A DNA stretch of 64,000 nt from Reinekea blandensis MED297 (GCF_000153185.1 NZ_CH724151.1:97294-161293); one strand, 5' to 3'; counted from the first letter of the stretch, positions 43,000-51,465 are shown. Numbers and translations are program-made. Notes: a model not told the origin generated them from the letters alone.

Positions 43000-44274
43000 T
43001 CACCTTAAAATCACACGATTGTTCGGGTTTGAGTTCAAGCTCTGACCATTGCACTTCACCTGCTGGCGCGTTCTTTCCGCATTTGCCAGGGCATCCTCAT
43101 AGGAGTCGCCGCGCACCATAAAACAACCAATGTGATCCATTTGGTTGTCGGTCGTTTTCAGTTCACTGCCATCGGGTTTCATCTGTCGTTGATAGACCAG
43201 ATTGGCACCCGGAACCTCAAAAGAGGCCAGAGTTTTCGTGTTGGGTGGCGCCAATACGTACTGCATGCTGATAAATTGCTTTGGCTCTGCCAGTGCCGCC
43301 ATACTCGGCTGTTCACCAACGGCGAGTGCTACCAGCTGATCTTCAAAGTTAACGTCGCAAGCCTTATTCACCATGGTCAGCGCGTCTAACCCGATAAACC
43401 GAATATTCAACTCAACCAGCTCAATTTCGCCCTCAGAGGTGACGACTAACTCCGCATGCGTGACACCATGCAGAAACCCGATTGCGTTATGAATAGCGCC
43501 GATGGTTTCGAATATTTTATCTTTCAGTGGGTGCTCGTAAGGAAAGCTGCAGCCCATTTCAACGGCAGGGTCACGCTCTAAAACCGTACGGGACGTCAGC
43601 CCAATGGGATAGTATTCGCCGTCGTAGACCACGCCCTCGGCAGACAACAACTCGCCTTCCGCCGCCTGTTCCAGAAATATGCCGGCACCGCTCTTCATGT
43701 ACTCGCGAAGGATTGGCAGGTGAACGTCGTTCATCTCATCCCAGTTTTTAATGGCGGCTCGGATGTCATCTAACGAGGTGCAGCGCTTAACGGAGGCACT
43801 GCCGGCGCCGTTAACCGGTTTAAGAAAATACGCTGACGACTCATCCCAGGACTGAAGCGAACGGAGCGCTTTTTCATCAAGATACTGCAGCTTGGACAGA
43901 CCGGCTTTCTGCAACTCTGAACGCACCCATTGCTTGTTGAGAAAACAGCGGACCTGTTCAGGGTGATTACCAACCAAGCCAAAGTGTTCTTTGATGGCGG
44001 CATCCAGTTGCAGCGTCGCCTCGGCCGCTGAGTAAATACCGACAACCTGACGTCCCTGACAAGCGTCGATCACCGCGGCAAGATTCGAATCGACATCGAC
44101 CCACGAGCTCAGATGACATTTCTTGGAGACCAGCCGCATAGGATGGCCCTCAGGAAACTCATCCGGGATTGGCAAGGTATGAAACGTCACGATGTCATAC
44201 CCTCGTCGATGGGCCGCCTCAATCACGTTGAGCATGTGATTAAACGGTTCCAGCAAAATAAACACGTCGTTCAT
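43000..44274 (-). CDS. ATP-grasp ligase 1
   Basis: This is a 424-residue ATP-grasp enzyme and the first gene of the operon. It starts at ATG 44274 with AAGAAGGG upstream. It has the preATP-grasp Rossmann half (FILLEPFNHMLNVIEAAHRRGYDIVTFHT), the ATP-binding segment SAYFLKPVNGAGSASVKR, FLEQAAEGELLSAEGVVYDG and the metal-binding ELVVTSEGEIELVELNIRFIGLD. The pattern is that of amino-acid ligases and BL00235/YwfE-like enzymes. It shares only about the fold with ligase 2, so two different bonds are probably formed. Its stop directly provides the ribosome-binding site of the oxidase gene. Confidence 0.88.
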   Translation of the reverse strand: MNDVFILLEPFNHMLNVIEAAHRRGYDIVTFHTLPIPDEFPEGHPMRLVSKKCHLSSWVDVDSNLAAVIDACQGRQVVGIYSAAEATLQLDAAIKEHFGLVGNHPEQVRCFLNKQWVRSELQKAGLSKLQYLDEKALRSLQSWDESSAYFLKPVNGAGSASVKRCTSLDDIRAAIKNWDEMNDVHLPILREYMKSGAGIFLEQAAEGELLSAEGVVYDGEYYPIGLTSRTVLERDPAVEMGCSFPYEHPLKDKIFETIGAIHNAIGFLHGVTHAELVVTSEGEIELVELNIRFIGLDALTMVNKACDVNFEDQLVALAVGEQPSMAALAEPKQFISMQYVLAPPNTKTLASFEVPGANLVYQRQMKPDGSELKTTDNQMDHIGCFMVRGDSYEDALANAERTRQQVKCNGQSLNSNPNNRVILR

Positions 44275-44408
44275 AGAAATCCCTTCTTCCAGAGTTGTAG
44301 AAAGCACTCACCTTTCGGTTAGCTTAAAAATCTGATCAAGACCACGAAATCAATGACAGCCCTCGACACAAAGACAAAGTTGAAGGTTCAAGCGTTCCAG
44401 AAAATGCA

Positions 44409-44422
44409 TTGATGCAGATCAG
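44409..44422 (-). promoter_or_regulatory. FNR/Anr-like binding site
   Basis: TTGATGCAGATCAG matches the FNR box TTGAT-N4-ATCAA at 9 of the 10 specified bases, and lies 135 bases upstream of the first operon gene. It suggests oxygen-responsive control, which would suit an oxygenase pathway. Assigned from sequence only. Confidence 0.4.
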
Positions 44423-44611
44423 TTTTTAAGCGCGGCCAGTCTACGAATCGTTTATGACAAATCAACGCCAGAAAAATAAAAACGCATCGCTGAAGATTCC
44501 TTCATTCGTTTTTTTAGACATGCGTCTACAGAATTTTTAGCCACATCCACCGAACCTGACTGAACGATCCAGAAAAACTACGAGAAAATTGGTCGGTAAA
44601 AGCGTTAACCC

Positions 44612-44676
44612 AACGGAAATATTTGCACTCAAAAACTTTTCTAATCAAACGGAAATATTTGCACTCAAAAACTTTT
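44612..44676. repeat. 29-bp direct repeat, period 36
   Basis: Two identical 29-base units beginning AACGGAAATATTTGCACTC occur at 44612-44640 and 44648-44676, separated by 7 bases. They lie about 340 bases upstream of the operon's first gene. They are AT-rich and could be regulator-binding iterons or a recent local duplication. Confidence 0.85.
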
Positions 44677-44926
44677 TTCAGCGGGTCGTGCTACCCGACA
44701 AAATAAGAGGGTAAAAAGAAGATCTGAAAACCAGAGCTTTGGATGAAAGCTAACAGAGCAGATGGTCAACCAAACACACGTTAATCAATCCTGACTACGG
44801 CATGGCTCCCAACTGCTAACCTATGCTCACCCAGAGACACACAAACAGGATTCATGGACAGGGACCCATTCGACGTCCAAACGCCCGATGCGGTACCATG
44901 CCCGTACATCAACGGAATGCAATAAA

Positions 44927-45418
44927 ATGAAACCATTCACCACCGAGTTCACCCTGACACGCGACTACCTTGCCGAGTGCTATGACGAGTCGCTGCCCTA
45001 CGCACGCAAGCCCAATGTTTGGTTACCGTTATTGGCCGGTGCGGGCGGTTTGTATCTGCTCATCTTCACCAGCCAACCCACCGTCGGCGGTATCGCTTTG
45101 CTGGCGTTGGCTGTACTGGAACTGGCACACATGCGCTACCGCCGTGCCTGGTGGCTGTTCCGCCAAACCATGGGCAAAAACGCCAACCTACAAGTCACCT
45201 TAACCATTGATAACGACGGCATTCGCACCCAAAGCACCGCCTCGGACACACGACTGGCCTGGGCAGACATCGACCGCGTCCTTGAAACCGAAAAAGGGCT
45301 CATCCTGGTGCAAGCCAACGGCGCACAGCAGTACCTTTCCAAAGCCTTATTCACCGAGGAACAGATTGCTCAGTTTCTGGCGTTGAACGACCAAACGTCC
45401 GGGAACCATGACGCATGA
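44927..45418 (+). CDS. YcxB-like membrane protein
   Basis: This 163-residue protein has two adjacent hydrophobic helices near the N-terminus (VWLPLLAGAGGLYLLIF and GGIALLALAVLELAH). A C-terminal beta-rich domain with LTIDNDGIRTQSTASDTRLAWADIDRVLETEKGLILVQ is the YcxB type. ATG 44927 is preceded by GGAATG. It overlaps the next gene by 4 bases. Family function is not known. Confidence 0.75.
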   Translation: MKPFTTEFTLTRDYLAECYDESLPYARKPNVWLPLLAGAGGLYLLIFTSQPTVGGIALLALAVLELAHMRYRRAWWLFRQTMGKNANLQVTLTIDNDGIRTQSTASDTRLAWADIDRVLETEKGLILVQANGAQQYLSKALFTEEQIAQFLALNDQTSGNHDA

Positions 45419-45747
45419 GTTTGCCCAACTGCCCGAAGTGCGACTCCAAATGGGTATACCAGGACCAAAGCCTGCTCATCTGCCCCGAATGCGCGTATGA
45501 ATGGAACCCGAACGAACCCGATGAAGATGCCGTTGTAGTCACCGATGCCAACGGCACGCCACTCAGTGCAGGCGACAAAGTTACGCTGGTAAAAGATTTA
45601 AAGATTAAAGGCAGTTCGCAAGTGCTGAAGATTGGCACCAAGGCTCTGATTCGACAGATTAAAGACAGCAAAGATCATCAGCTGGATTGCAAGGTCGATG
45701 GCGCGGGCGAGATGATGGTGACGGCCAAGTTTGTGAAGAAGGCTTGA
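45415..45747 (+). CDS. PhnA/YjdM family zinc-ribbon protein
   Basis: This 110-residue protein has an N-terminal zinc ribbon (CPKC near residues 6-9 and CPEC near 23-26) and an SH3-like C-terminal domain (SAGDKVTLVKDLKIKGSSQVLKIGTKA). It matches E. coli YjdM, formerly PhnA, across its length. Despite the name it is not needed for phosphonate breakdown, and its role is unclear. It is translationally coupled to the YcxB-like gene by ATGA overlap. Confidence 0.92.
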   Translation: MSLPNCPKCDSKWVYQDQSLLICPECAYEWNPNEPDEDAVVVTDANGTPLSAGDKVTLVKDLKIKGSSQVLKIGTKALIRQIKDSKDHQLDCKVDGAGEMMVTAKFVKKA

Positions 45748-45842
45748 AAGACTTCGCTATATAGCAGTTTTGCAGTATCAACGGACTCTGCCCCTTTGGT
45801 CACTGTCTCCTTGAATACTACGAGCCGACTTTTTTGAATTAA

Positions 45843-46391
45843 CTAAAAATCGTTAACAAGTCTTTTGATAAAACGCTCAAAATCTCTATCAGACCCAGTA
45901 CGTCGATCAGGTTCAAAATAATTCTCAAACTTCCCCGAAGATCTCATCATGTCAGAAACAAAAAATTTAACTTCATCAACAAGGTCTTTTATTAAGTCGG
46001 TAGAAATATTAGGATTAATTTCTATTGAACTCAATGAACTGTCTAGTTCAAAGTGAGCTCCCTTCCTATTTCTCCATTCCACCAGGCTCGAGTTGTGAAT
46101 TTTTTCTTGAATAGACTGCCTCATTTGGTCTTGCTGCTTGCTAAGCCCTTGAGGGCAAAGCACCTTTCTAACTGATAATAGTGTTAACTTACCCTCACCT
46201 TCAATTAGACGAGTTAGCGTCATTAAGATGTGATATTCCAAACAAACTTGTATTCGGCTTACAGAAAATGGAAATTCCCTATTGTAAGTGTTTACTTTAG
46301 ATTGCTCAGTAAACAGCCTTTCATAGAAATCACAATCTAAAAAGAGCATGTCTAATCGGCGAAGAAAAACTATTGCAACATGCTCACTCAT
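45843..46391 (-). CDS. HEPN-like protein in the AT-rich island
   Basis: This is a 182-residue, all-helical-looking protein of markedly low GC. It contains EWRNRKGAHF, which fits the Rx4-6H ribonuclease motif of HEPN domains, including the polar residue after Arg. It also has LEYHILMTLTRLIEG and FYERLFTEQ, reminiscent of the AbiU2 branch of HEPN proteins. No nucleotidyltransferase (MNT) antitoxin partner is next to it. A defence or toxin role is possible but rests on one motif and the genomic setting. Confidence 0.5.
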   Translation of the reverse strand: MSEHVAIVFLRRLDMLFLDCDFYERLFTEQSKVNTYNREFPFSVSRIQVCLEYHILMTLTRLIEGEGKLTLLSVRKVLCPQGLSKQQDQMRQSIQEKIHNSSLVEWRNRKGAHFELDSSLSSIEINPNISTDLIKDLVDEVKFFVSDMMRSSGKFENYFEPDRRTGSDRDFERFIKRLVNDF

Positions 46392-46457
46392 TTATCTATC
46401 TCATTTTTAAAATGGCTATTCACAGCATTAACTAACTATGCGTAGATCAGGCCGATT

Positions 46458-46677
46458 TTAATTTATTATGAATCGTTTTTGTAGTTCTGAAGTATATGCG
46501 CCAAGTAACCCGTTGCCCGTGATATACAACACCATTGTTAATGTCCAATTAATCGACAACTGAAGGTAAACAATAGGCACACCCATAACAACAAGTGTTT
46601 TAAGGACTGGTGGAAACCCTAAATTTTCACCCGAATTTATAGTTAGAAGGTCAGTCAGTACGCTCCAGTTTCATCAT
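46458..46677 (-). pseudogene. Small membrane-protein gene broken by a 4-base duplication
   Basis: From ATG 46677 the frame reads MMKLERTD and stops. Removing one copy of the tandem CTGA at about 46651-46659 restores a 71-residue frame down to the TAA at 46458. That frame would give a small protein with one or two hydrophobic helices (VLKTLVVMGVPIVYLQLS, WTLTMVLYITGNGLLGAY). The total length, 220 bases, is 72 codons plus 4, as expected. The ribosome-binding site is poor, so it may be dead or not a gene. Confidence 0.45.
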
Positions 46678-46817
46678 AAGGATTATAAAGCTGAGTGTTA
46701 TACTAGGATGTTAACTTTTGTACATCCACAGCCATCTTTTAAACAAGGTCGTGTACTTGAACAGTGCTGTCAAAAAAACAGCCCATCATATTCAATAAGC
46801 CTATTATCCTTTTAAAC

Positions 46818-47522
46818 TCAGCTATCATCTTTCATAGAGCTCTTCTTTACTGAAGCTAAAGATGAGGTAATTATCGCTGTAGGCATAGCTATCATTCCTA
46901 GACCTAAGATTAGTATTACTGTGGTTAAAATCTTCCCAACAATAGTTACCGGATAGATATCACCATATCCAACCGTAGTTAATGTAGCCACCGCCCACCA
47001 TAGGCTGTCACCAATTGTTTTATATACGTCCGGTTGTGCAGAGTTTTCGGCGTGATAAACACCAACTGCAGCCATAAACAAAAGCACAAAAGAGATAAGT
47101 AACCAAAGGATAAGCTCTTCTCGAGACTCTCGCATAGCGAGTCTAAATCTACGGAGGGCGTTCTGATACTTCAAAAGTTTGAGCAAACGGGTTAGACGGA
47201 GAAGACGTATCAATCGGACAGATCTTAAGTCCATCGTTGGAATTAGTAGACTTGGAAGGATTGCGATGAGATCAACAATCGAATAAAAACTGAAAAGATA
47301 TTGACGCTTTTCCGAGCTAAGATAAAGTCTATAAAAATATTCGACAATGAAAACTGTCAGTACAACGTACTCACTAAACTCGAAAAACCTTAGAACTAGG
47401 ATAGGCAAGTTTGGAACTGTCGTAATTACAATGCTTACTGATGAAAACAGTACTAAACTTATGGATAACCACTCAACCCAGTTAGGTATTTCGGTTGCTA
47501 AAGACCCACGGCTAGACACCAA
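46818..47522 (-). CDS. Voltage-gated-type potassium channel
   Basis: This 234-residue six-helix ion channel has the selectivity filter TTVGYGD and a pore helix with SLWWAVATLT. The S4-like segment LRSVRLIRLLRLTRLLKLLKY has basic residues at every third or fourth position, so it is a Kv-like monomer that would form a tetramer. It starts at TTG 47522 or GTG 47519, both with GGAG upstream. It overlaps the BRCT gene by 25 bases, indicating translational coupling. Low GC marks it as part of the accessory island. No ligand-binding domain follows the pore. Confidence 0.88.
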   Translation of the reverse strand: MVSSRGSLATEIPNWVEWLSISLVLFSSVSIVITTVPNLPILVLRFFEFSEYVVLTVFIVEYFYRLYLSSEKRQYLFSFYSIVDLIAILPSLLIPTMDLRSVRLIRLLRLTRLLKLLKYQNALRRFRLAMRESREELILWLLISFVLLFMAAVGVYHAENSAQPDVYKTIGDSLWWAVATLTTVGYGDIYPVTIVGKILTTVILILGLGMIAMPTAIITSSLASVKKSSMKDDS

Positions 47523-48388
47523 TCTTTCTCCGTGAGGATTCTTGTTTTAGCACCTTCATTTCTATTCTTGATTACCGTTTCTATTTTTCTTCCGTAAGAT
47601 TTCTGAATCCAATCGCGACTTGCGACATTTCCAATAACTAAATAATCCAGATTTTTAGTAACGGATTTAGAGATCAGCGCACCAATGGATTCTGCGATTG
47701 TAGCATGACGCCTACGTGTACCTGACACAAAGCTCCCAGTGAAACACACTGATCGGCCTTTGAACGAATATGGTAACTCATCATTCTTAAGAAAAGCTGT
47801 TGTAAGCCCTCCTACTGCACCGTATTCCCAAAACTTCTGAGCGGATATATCGTTGAGCGTTGTCAGCAACTCATTACTCTCATCAGAAGAAATAACACCA
47901 TCTTCGAGAATTTTCTCGACTCTAGAGTGGATTGCACTTCCTGGCCAACGCTCTACCAGTTCCGGATTTGCATTTAGAAGGTTCCGAAGTTTAAATATCT
48001 CATCATCTGTTAGAAGATTATCTGCTGTAATCCCGCTAATAAACCCCATCAAATCATGCGTAAACTGATCCACGCCCGCTGGCGGCGTTGAATATTCAAT
48101 GATGCAGTTAATAAGCTCTGTTAGATCCTCGTACTCCTCAGTAGTTATCACCTTGTCTCGCAAAATATCCCCAATAGCATCCCGCAAATCTAATATATCG
48201 CCGTCTCCTATTTCCTTTGCTTCATTATCGATCCAAAGCTTAAGGTAGAAAATCTCTGAATCCTGAAGCTCATTGTCGGAAACAATACCTTGTAGAATTC
48301 CTCTCAGAGTCAGAACTGTCTTCAACCTATTTCTTGAGTAATTGAGCCCTCTATCGGCGGGCTGACCATCCTTGTTTAGAACAACCAC
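47498..48388 (-). CDS. BRCT-domain protein coupled to the channel gene
   Basis: This is a 296-residue protein. The C-terminal BRCT domain (about 205-296) is clear: FKGRSVCFTGSFVSGTRRRHATIAESIGALISKSVTKNLDYLVIGN, the type found in NAD-dependent DNA ligase and clustered with DNA-repair functions. The N-terminal two thirds are acidic and helical, with several repeats of the form D-x-V/L-L/I-x-x-x-E (DNLLTDDEIFKL, DGVISSDESNELLTTL) that resemble TerB-like or EF-hand-like modules. The BRCT-channel pairing is unusual and the role is unknown. Confidence 0.8.
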   Translation of the reverse strand: MVVLNKDGQPADRGLNYSRNRLKTVLTLRGILQGIVSDNELQDSEIFYLKLWIDNEAKEIGDGDILDLRDAIGDILRDKVITTEEYEDLTELINCIIEYSTPPAGVDQFTHDLMGFISGITADNLLTDDEIFKLRNLLNANPELVERWPGSAIHSRVEKILEDGVISSDESNELLTTLNDISAQKFWEYGAVGGLTTAFLKNDELPYSFKGRSVCFTGSFVSGTRRRHATIAESIGALISKSVTKNLDYLVIGNVASRDWIQKSYGRKIETVIKNRNEGAKTRILTEKDWCLAVGL

Positions 48389-48758
48389 TACAAATCTCCA
48401 TTTTGACCAGTTTGCAGTACAACTACCATACTAGCGCTCCCAGTTAAACAAAAGTTTGTCAGTATTCAAACGTCATCCAGAAGCTTATGTAAAACACGGT
48501 GAATGCAAACTGCTTAATCTTCACGTGCCAAAACCTCGATTGCATCAACGTGAACATAGGGATAGGCAAAAAAATAAAGTTTTTTTTGAACCAAGGATTC
48601 AACATCAATTGAAGTTCGACGCTACAGTCTCGAAGATTACAATGCACCGAACCACAGACGCTGCCACAGCTAAACAGTCGAGTAAAACTAAGGGCTTTAA
48701 GAAGAACTAAGTAATGAATGAAGTTGGCACTTGCAAAAAACCAAACCCCCAAAACGAC
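48389..48758. other. Gap at the right end of the AT-rich island
   Basis: These 370 bases before the tRNA terminator have no well-supported gene. A short plus-strand frame ending at 48710 has a TTG start, no ribosome-binding site and random-looking composition. Confidence 0.4.
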
Positions 48759-48792
48759 AAAAGCCCCGAAACCTTGCGGTTACGGGGCTTTT
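48759..48792 (-). terminator. Terminator of tRNA-Thr
   Basis: The 10-bp stem AAAAGCCCCG/CGGGGCTTTT with an inner AACC/GGTT hairpin is followed on the minus strand by TGTCGTTTTGG. It lies 6 bases after the tRNA 3' end. Confidence 0.75.
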
Positions 48793-48798
48793 GAAATT

Positions 48799-48874
<76 letters not shown>

Positions 48875-48886
48875 TAACGGAGGCGT

Positions 48887-48915
48887 ACTATAGTGATGGT
48901 TTTTAAAAAGGTCAA
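48887..48915 (-). promoter_or_regulatory. Sigma70 promoter of tRNA-Thr
   Basis: On the minus strand TTGACC (48915-48910) and TATAGT (48892-48887) are separated by 17 bases, and the -10 box lies 12 bases before the tRNA. Confidence 0.8.
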
Positions 48916-49041
48916 CAACTAGTTGATAATTAACGGAATTTTTTGCTTTGCCGGGTTTTCCATTCACTTTCTCCTGCTTTTCACGGCTGAGCCGGTTTTT
49001 TTGGTTTACAATGGCCTTGTTCTACCCGGAGTTTCAAGTCA

Positions 49042-49815
49042 ATGTGCCGTTTTCTTATCGCTTCCGCCGGGCTATGGCTGGCCGCTATTGCCAGCGCCTC
49101 GACTTCCGAACCGTTGGTTATCTGTTACGAAGACCAGCACTTCCCCCCTTATATTCTGGGCACTTCCGGGCAGGTTGCCGGGCACGGCGGCATCATCTAC
49201 GACTATATCGAACAGAGTGCGGCCCTACTTGAGCACCCCGTGGTGTTTGAGCGCAAGCCGTGGAAGCGCTGTCAGGTTGAATTACAGCATGGCGATGTCG
49301 ATGCCATGTTCGCCACCATCTATACCGAAGAGCGTGACGCCTGGGCGGCGTTCCCTAAGACCGATGGTGTGCCGGATGACCGTTATCTGCACTTCGCCAC
49401 CTACCCCGTTTTTGTGCCCATGGGTTCTGAGCTGAGCTGGAATGGCGAAGCCTTTAGCCCGGCGAAACCGCTGGTGCAGTCCGTTCCCGGGTACGTCAGT
49501 GAGAAAAAGCTGTTAGCGATGGGCATGCGCCCTATTACCGCCTTGCTCCCACGTGAGGCGCTGCCACTGGTGGCGACGGGGCGGCTGGAAGGCTATGTGC
49601 TGGAAGAACAGTTGGGGCGTGAACTCGCTCGGCAAATGGGGCTAGAGGACAACATCACCACCTTGCCGATCCCGTTCCTGGAACAGCCTTGGTACCTGGC
49701 GTTTTCCAAGCAACGTTATGCGCAAGACCCGGAGTTGGTGGAAACTTTCTGGACGATCTTAAAAGAGGTTCGGGAAACGCTGGGGCCATCCATCATTAAG
49801 CGTTATACCGAGTAA
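49042..49815 (+). CDS. Periplasmic substrate-binding protein (SBP family 3)
   Basis: This is a 257-residue exported protein with the signal peptide FLIASAGLWLAAIASAST. The mature part EPLVICYEDQHFPPYIL, then GIIYDYIEQSAALLEHPVVFERKPWKRCQVELQHGDVDAMFA, is the amino-acid/polyamine-binding fold of family 3. The usual Arg that binds the ligand carboxylate is not obvious, so the ligand may not be an amino acid. No permease or ATPase is adjacent; such orphan proteins are common in marine gammaproteobacteria and sometimes act as sensors. Confidence 0.88.
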   Translation: MCRFLIASAGLWLAAIASASTSEPLVICYEDQHFPPYILGTSGQVAGHGGIIYDYIEQSAALLEHPVVFERKPWKRCQVELQHGDVDAMFATIYTEERDAWAAFPKTDGVPDDRYLHFATYPVFVPMGSELSWNGEAFSPAKPLVQSVPGYVSEKKLLAMGMRPITALLPREALPLVATGRLEGYVLEEQLGRELARQMGLEDNITTLPIPFLEQPWYLAFSKQRYAQDPELVETFWTILKEVRETLGPSIIKRYTE

Positions 49816-49864
49816 GCGAGCGCGGAGGCTGCCCGGTTTTGAGCAGCTCCGCGTGAGTAATGAC

Positions 49865-50578
49865 TTACTTCTTAACCTGTTCGGCCACTTTTTCCAGCTT
49901 CTTGTGGCGCACATCTTTGCCTTTCACCAGATAAATCACCTGCTCGGCAATGTTACGCGCGTGGTCGCCAATGCGTTCCAGCGAGCGCAATGCCCACATG
50001 ACGTTCAGTGCGCGGGAAATGCTGCGCGGGTCTTCCATCATGGTGGTTACCAGCGAGCGGATCGCGGTGCCGTATTCCAGGTCAACGGCTTTGTCCTGCT
50101 GCATCACCGACAGCGCGGCTTCGGCATCCAGACGGGCAAAGGAGTCCAGTGCCGATTGCACCATCTGACGGACTTTCTCACCAATGTGGCGCAGCTCAAC
50201 ATAACCTTGCGGGCCTGAGCCGGTGTCGGCCAGTTCAATGGCCTGCTTGGCGATCTTGGCGGCTTCGTCCCCGATGCGTTCCAGTTCATTCACGGTCTTG
50301 GTAACCGAGATGATGAAACGCAGGTCCGAGGCGGCCGGGTTACGCTTGGCCAGAATCTGGGTGGTCTGTTTGTCGATGGTGATTTCCATCTTGTTGACGT
50401 CTTTGTCTTTTTCGATGGCGCGGGTCGCCAGGTCGGTGTCGACTTCCATCAACGATTTAAACGCCGTTTCGATCTGCTGTTCCACCAGACCGCCCATCTC
50501 CATCAGATGCTTGCGGGCATCTTCCAGTTCAGCATTGAACTGGGCGGAGGTATGTTTATCAAAGGTCATTTTATCCAT
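49865..50578 (-). CDS. phoU: Phosphate signalling protein PhoU
   Basis: PhoU is a peripheral protein of 237 residues with two three-helix PhoU repeats (first repeat LMEMGGLVEQQIETAFKSLMEVD to DLRFIISVTKTVNELERIGDEAAKIAK, second to LRSLERIGDHARNIAEQVIYLVKGKD). Each has the ExxRxxD-like metal site (ELERIGDEA, SLERIGDHA). It links PstSCAB to PhoR so that PhoB is dephosphorylated when phosphate is plentiful. AGGAG precedes ATG 50578. It is the last gene of the pst operon. Confidence 0.96.
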   Translation of the reverse strand: MDKMTFDKHTSAQFNAELEDARKHLMEMGGLVEQQIETAFKSLMEVDTDLATRAIEKDKDVNKMEITIDKQTTQILAKRNPAASDLRFIISVTKTVNELERIGDEAAKIAKQAIELADTGSGPQGYVELRHIGEKVRQMVQSALDSFARLDAEAALSVMQQDKAVDLEYGTAIRSLVTTMMEDPRSISRALNVMWALRSLERIGDHARNIAEQVIYLVKGKDVRHKKLEKVAEQVKK

Positions 50579-50590
50579 GGTGAACTCCTG

Positions 50591-51427
50591 TTAACCGAAT
50601 CGGCCGGTGATGTAGTCTTCCGTCAGTTTGTGCTCGGGGGCGGTGAATATCTTGTCGGTTTTGCCCACTTCAATCAATCGACCCAGATGGAAATACGCAG
50701 TCCGGTGCGATACCCGCGCCGCCTGCTGCATGCTGTGGGTGACGATCGCGATGGTGTAGTTTTCGGACAGCTCCGCAATCAGCTCTTCGATGCGCGCGGT
50801 AGCGATCGGGTCCAGTGCCGAACACGGCTCGTCCATCAGAATCACTTCCGGTGATACGGCAATGGTACGGGCAATACACAGACGCTGCTGCTGACCACCA
50901 GACAAACCGGTGGCTGGCTGGTCCAATCGGTCTTTTACTTCGTCCCAGATACTGGCTTTACGCAGGGCGGTTTCGACCACTTCGTCCAGCTCGGCACGAC
51001 GCGTCACCAAACCGTGAATTTTTGGTCCATAAGCGACGTTGTCGTAAATGGATTTCGGGAACGGGTTCGGCTTCTGGAACACCATACCGACGCGCGCGCG
51101 CAGGTTAACGACGTCCATGTGTTTGTCGTAGATGTTGTCGCCATCGAGAATGATGTCGCCGGTGATACGACAGATGTCGATGGTGTCGTTCATGCGGTTC
51201 AGCGTTCGCAGAAACGTCGACTTACCACAGCCGGACGGGCCGATCATGGCGAGTACTTCGTTTTTGCCGATATCCAGATCGACACCGTAAATGGCTTGTT
51301 TGTCGCCGTAGTGAACGTCAACGTTGCGGGTCGACATACGCACGTCGCTGTCCATGGTGGGTTTACCGACGGTGCTGGTCCAGCCCTCGAATACCGCTTC
51401 CATTGAGTCTTTTGCTAATGTAGTCAC
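50591..51427 (-). CDS. pstB: Phosphate ABC transporter ATPase PstB
   Basis: This 278-residue ATPase of the high-affinity phosphate importer has Walker [10 protein letters not shown]-loop, signature LSGGQQQR, Walker B VILMDEP and the H-loop in VTHSM. The N-terminal extension of about 30 residues before [16 protein letters not shown] is longer than in E. coli PstB. The GTG at 51427 follows GAGGT. It sits between pstA and phoU. Confidence 0.97.
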   Translation of the reverse strand: MTTLAKDSMEAVFEGWTSTVGKPTMDSDVRMSTRNVDVHYGDKQAIYGVDLDIGKNEVLAMIGPSGCGKSTFLRTLNRMNDTIDICRITGDIILDGDNIYDKHMDVVNLRARVGMVFQKPNPFPKSIYDNVAYGPKIHGLVTRRAELDEVVETALRKASIWDEVKDRLDQPATGLSGGQQQRLCIARTIAVSPEVILMDEPCSALDPIATARIEELIAELSENYTIAIVTHSMQQAARVSHRTAYFHLGRLIEVGKTDKIFTAPEHKLTEDYITGRFG

Positions 51428-51465
51428 AGCTTTTACCTCTTAAATCTCTTTAGTCGCGCCGGGGC

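Larger units (their letters stand above)
44275..44926. other. Upstream region of the biosynthetic operon
   Basis: These 652 AT-rich bases contain no supported gene. They hold the presumed operon promoter, an FNR-like site at 44409-44422 and a 29-bp direct repeat at 44612-44676. A -10/-35 pair could not be assigned with confidence. Confidence 0.5.

Noticed and set aside
48456..48710. 84-codon plus-strand frame near tRNA-Thr
   Set aside because: It has a TTG start with no ribosome-binding site and basic, low-complexity sequence unlike a known protein.
45750..48798. Prophage or integrative element with attachment sites
   Set aside because: No integrase, transposase or structural gene, and no second copy of the tRNA-Thr 3' end, is visible.
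50008..50304. 98-codon and similar plus-strand frames in the pst-phoU region
   Set aside because: They lie antisense to phoU, pstB, pstA and pstC, which are well supported.
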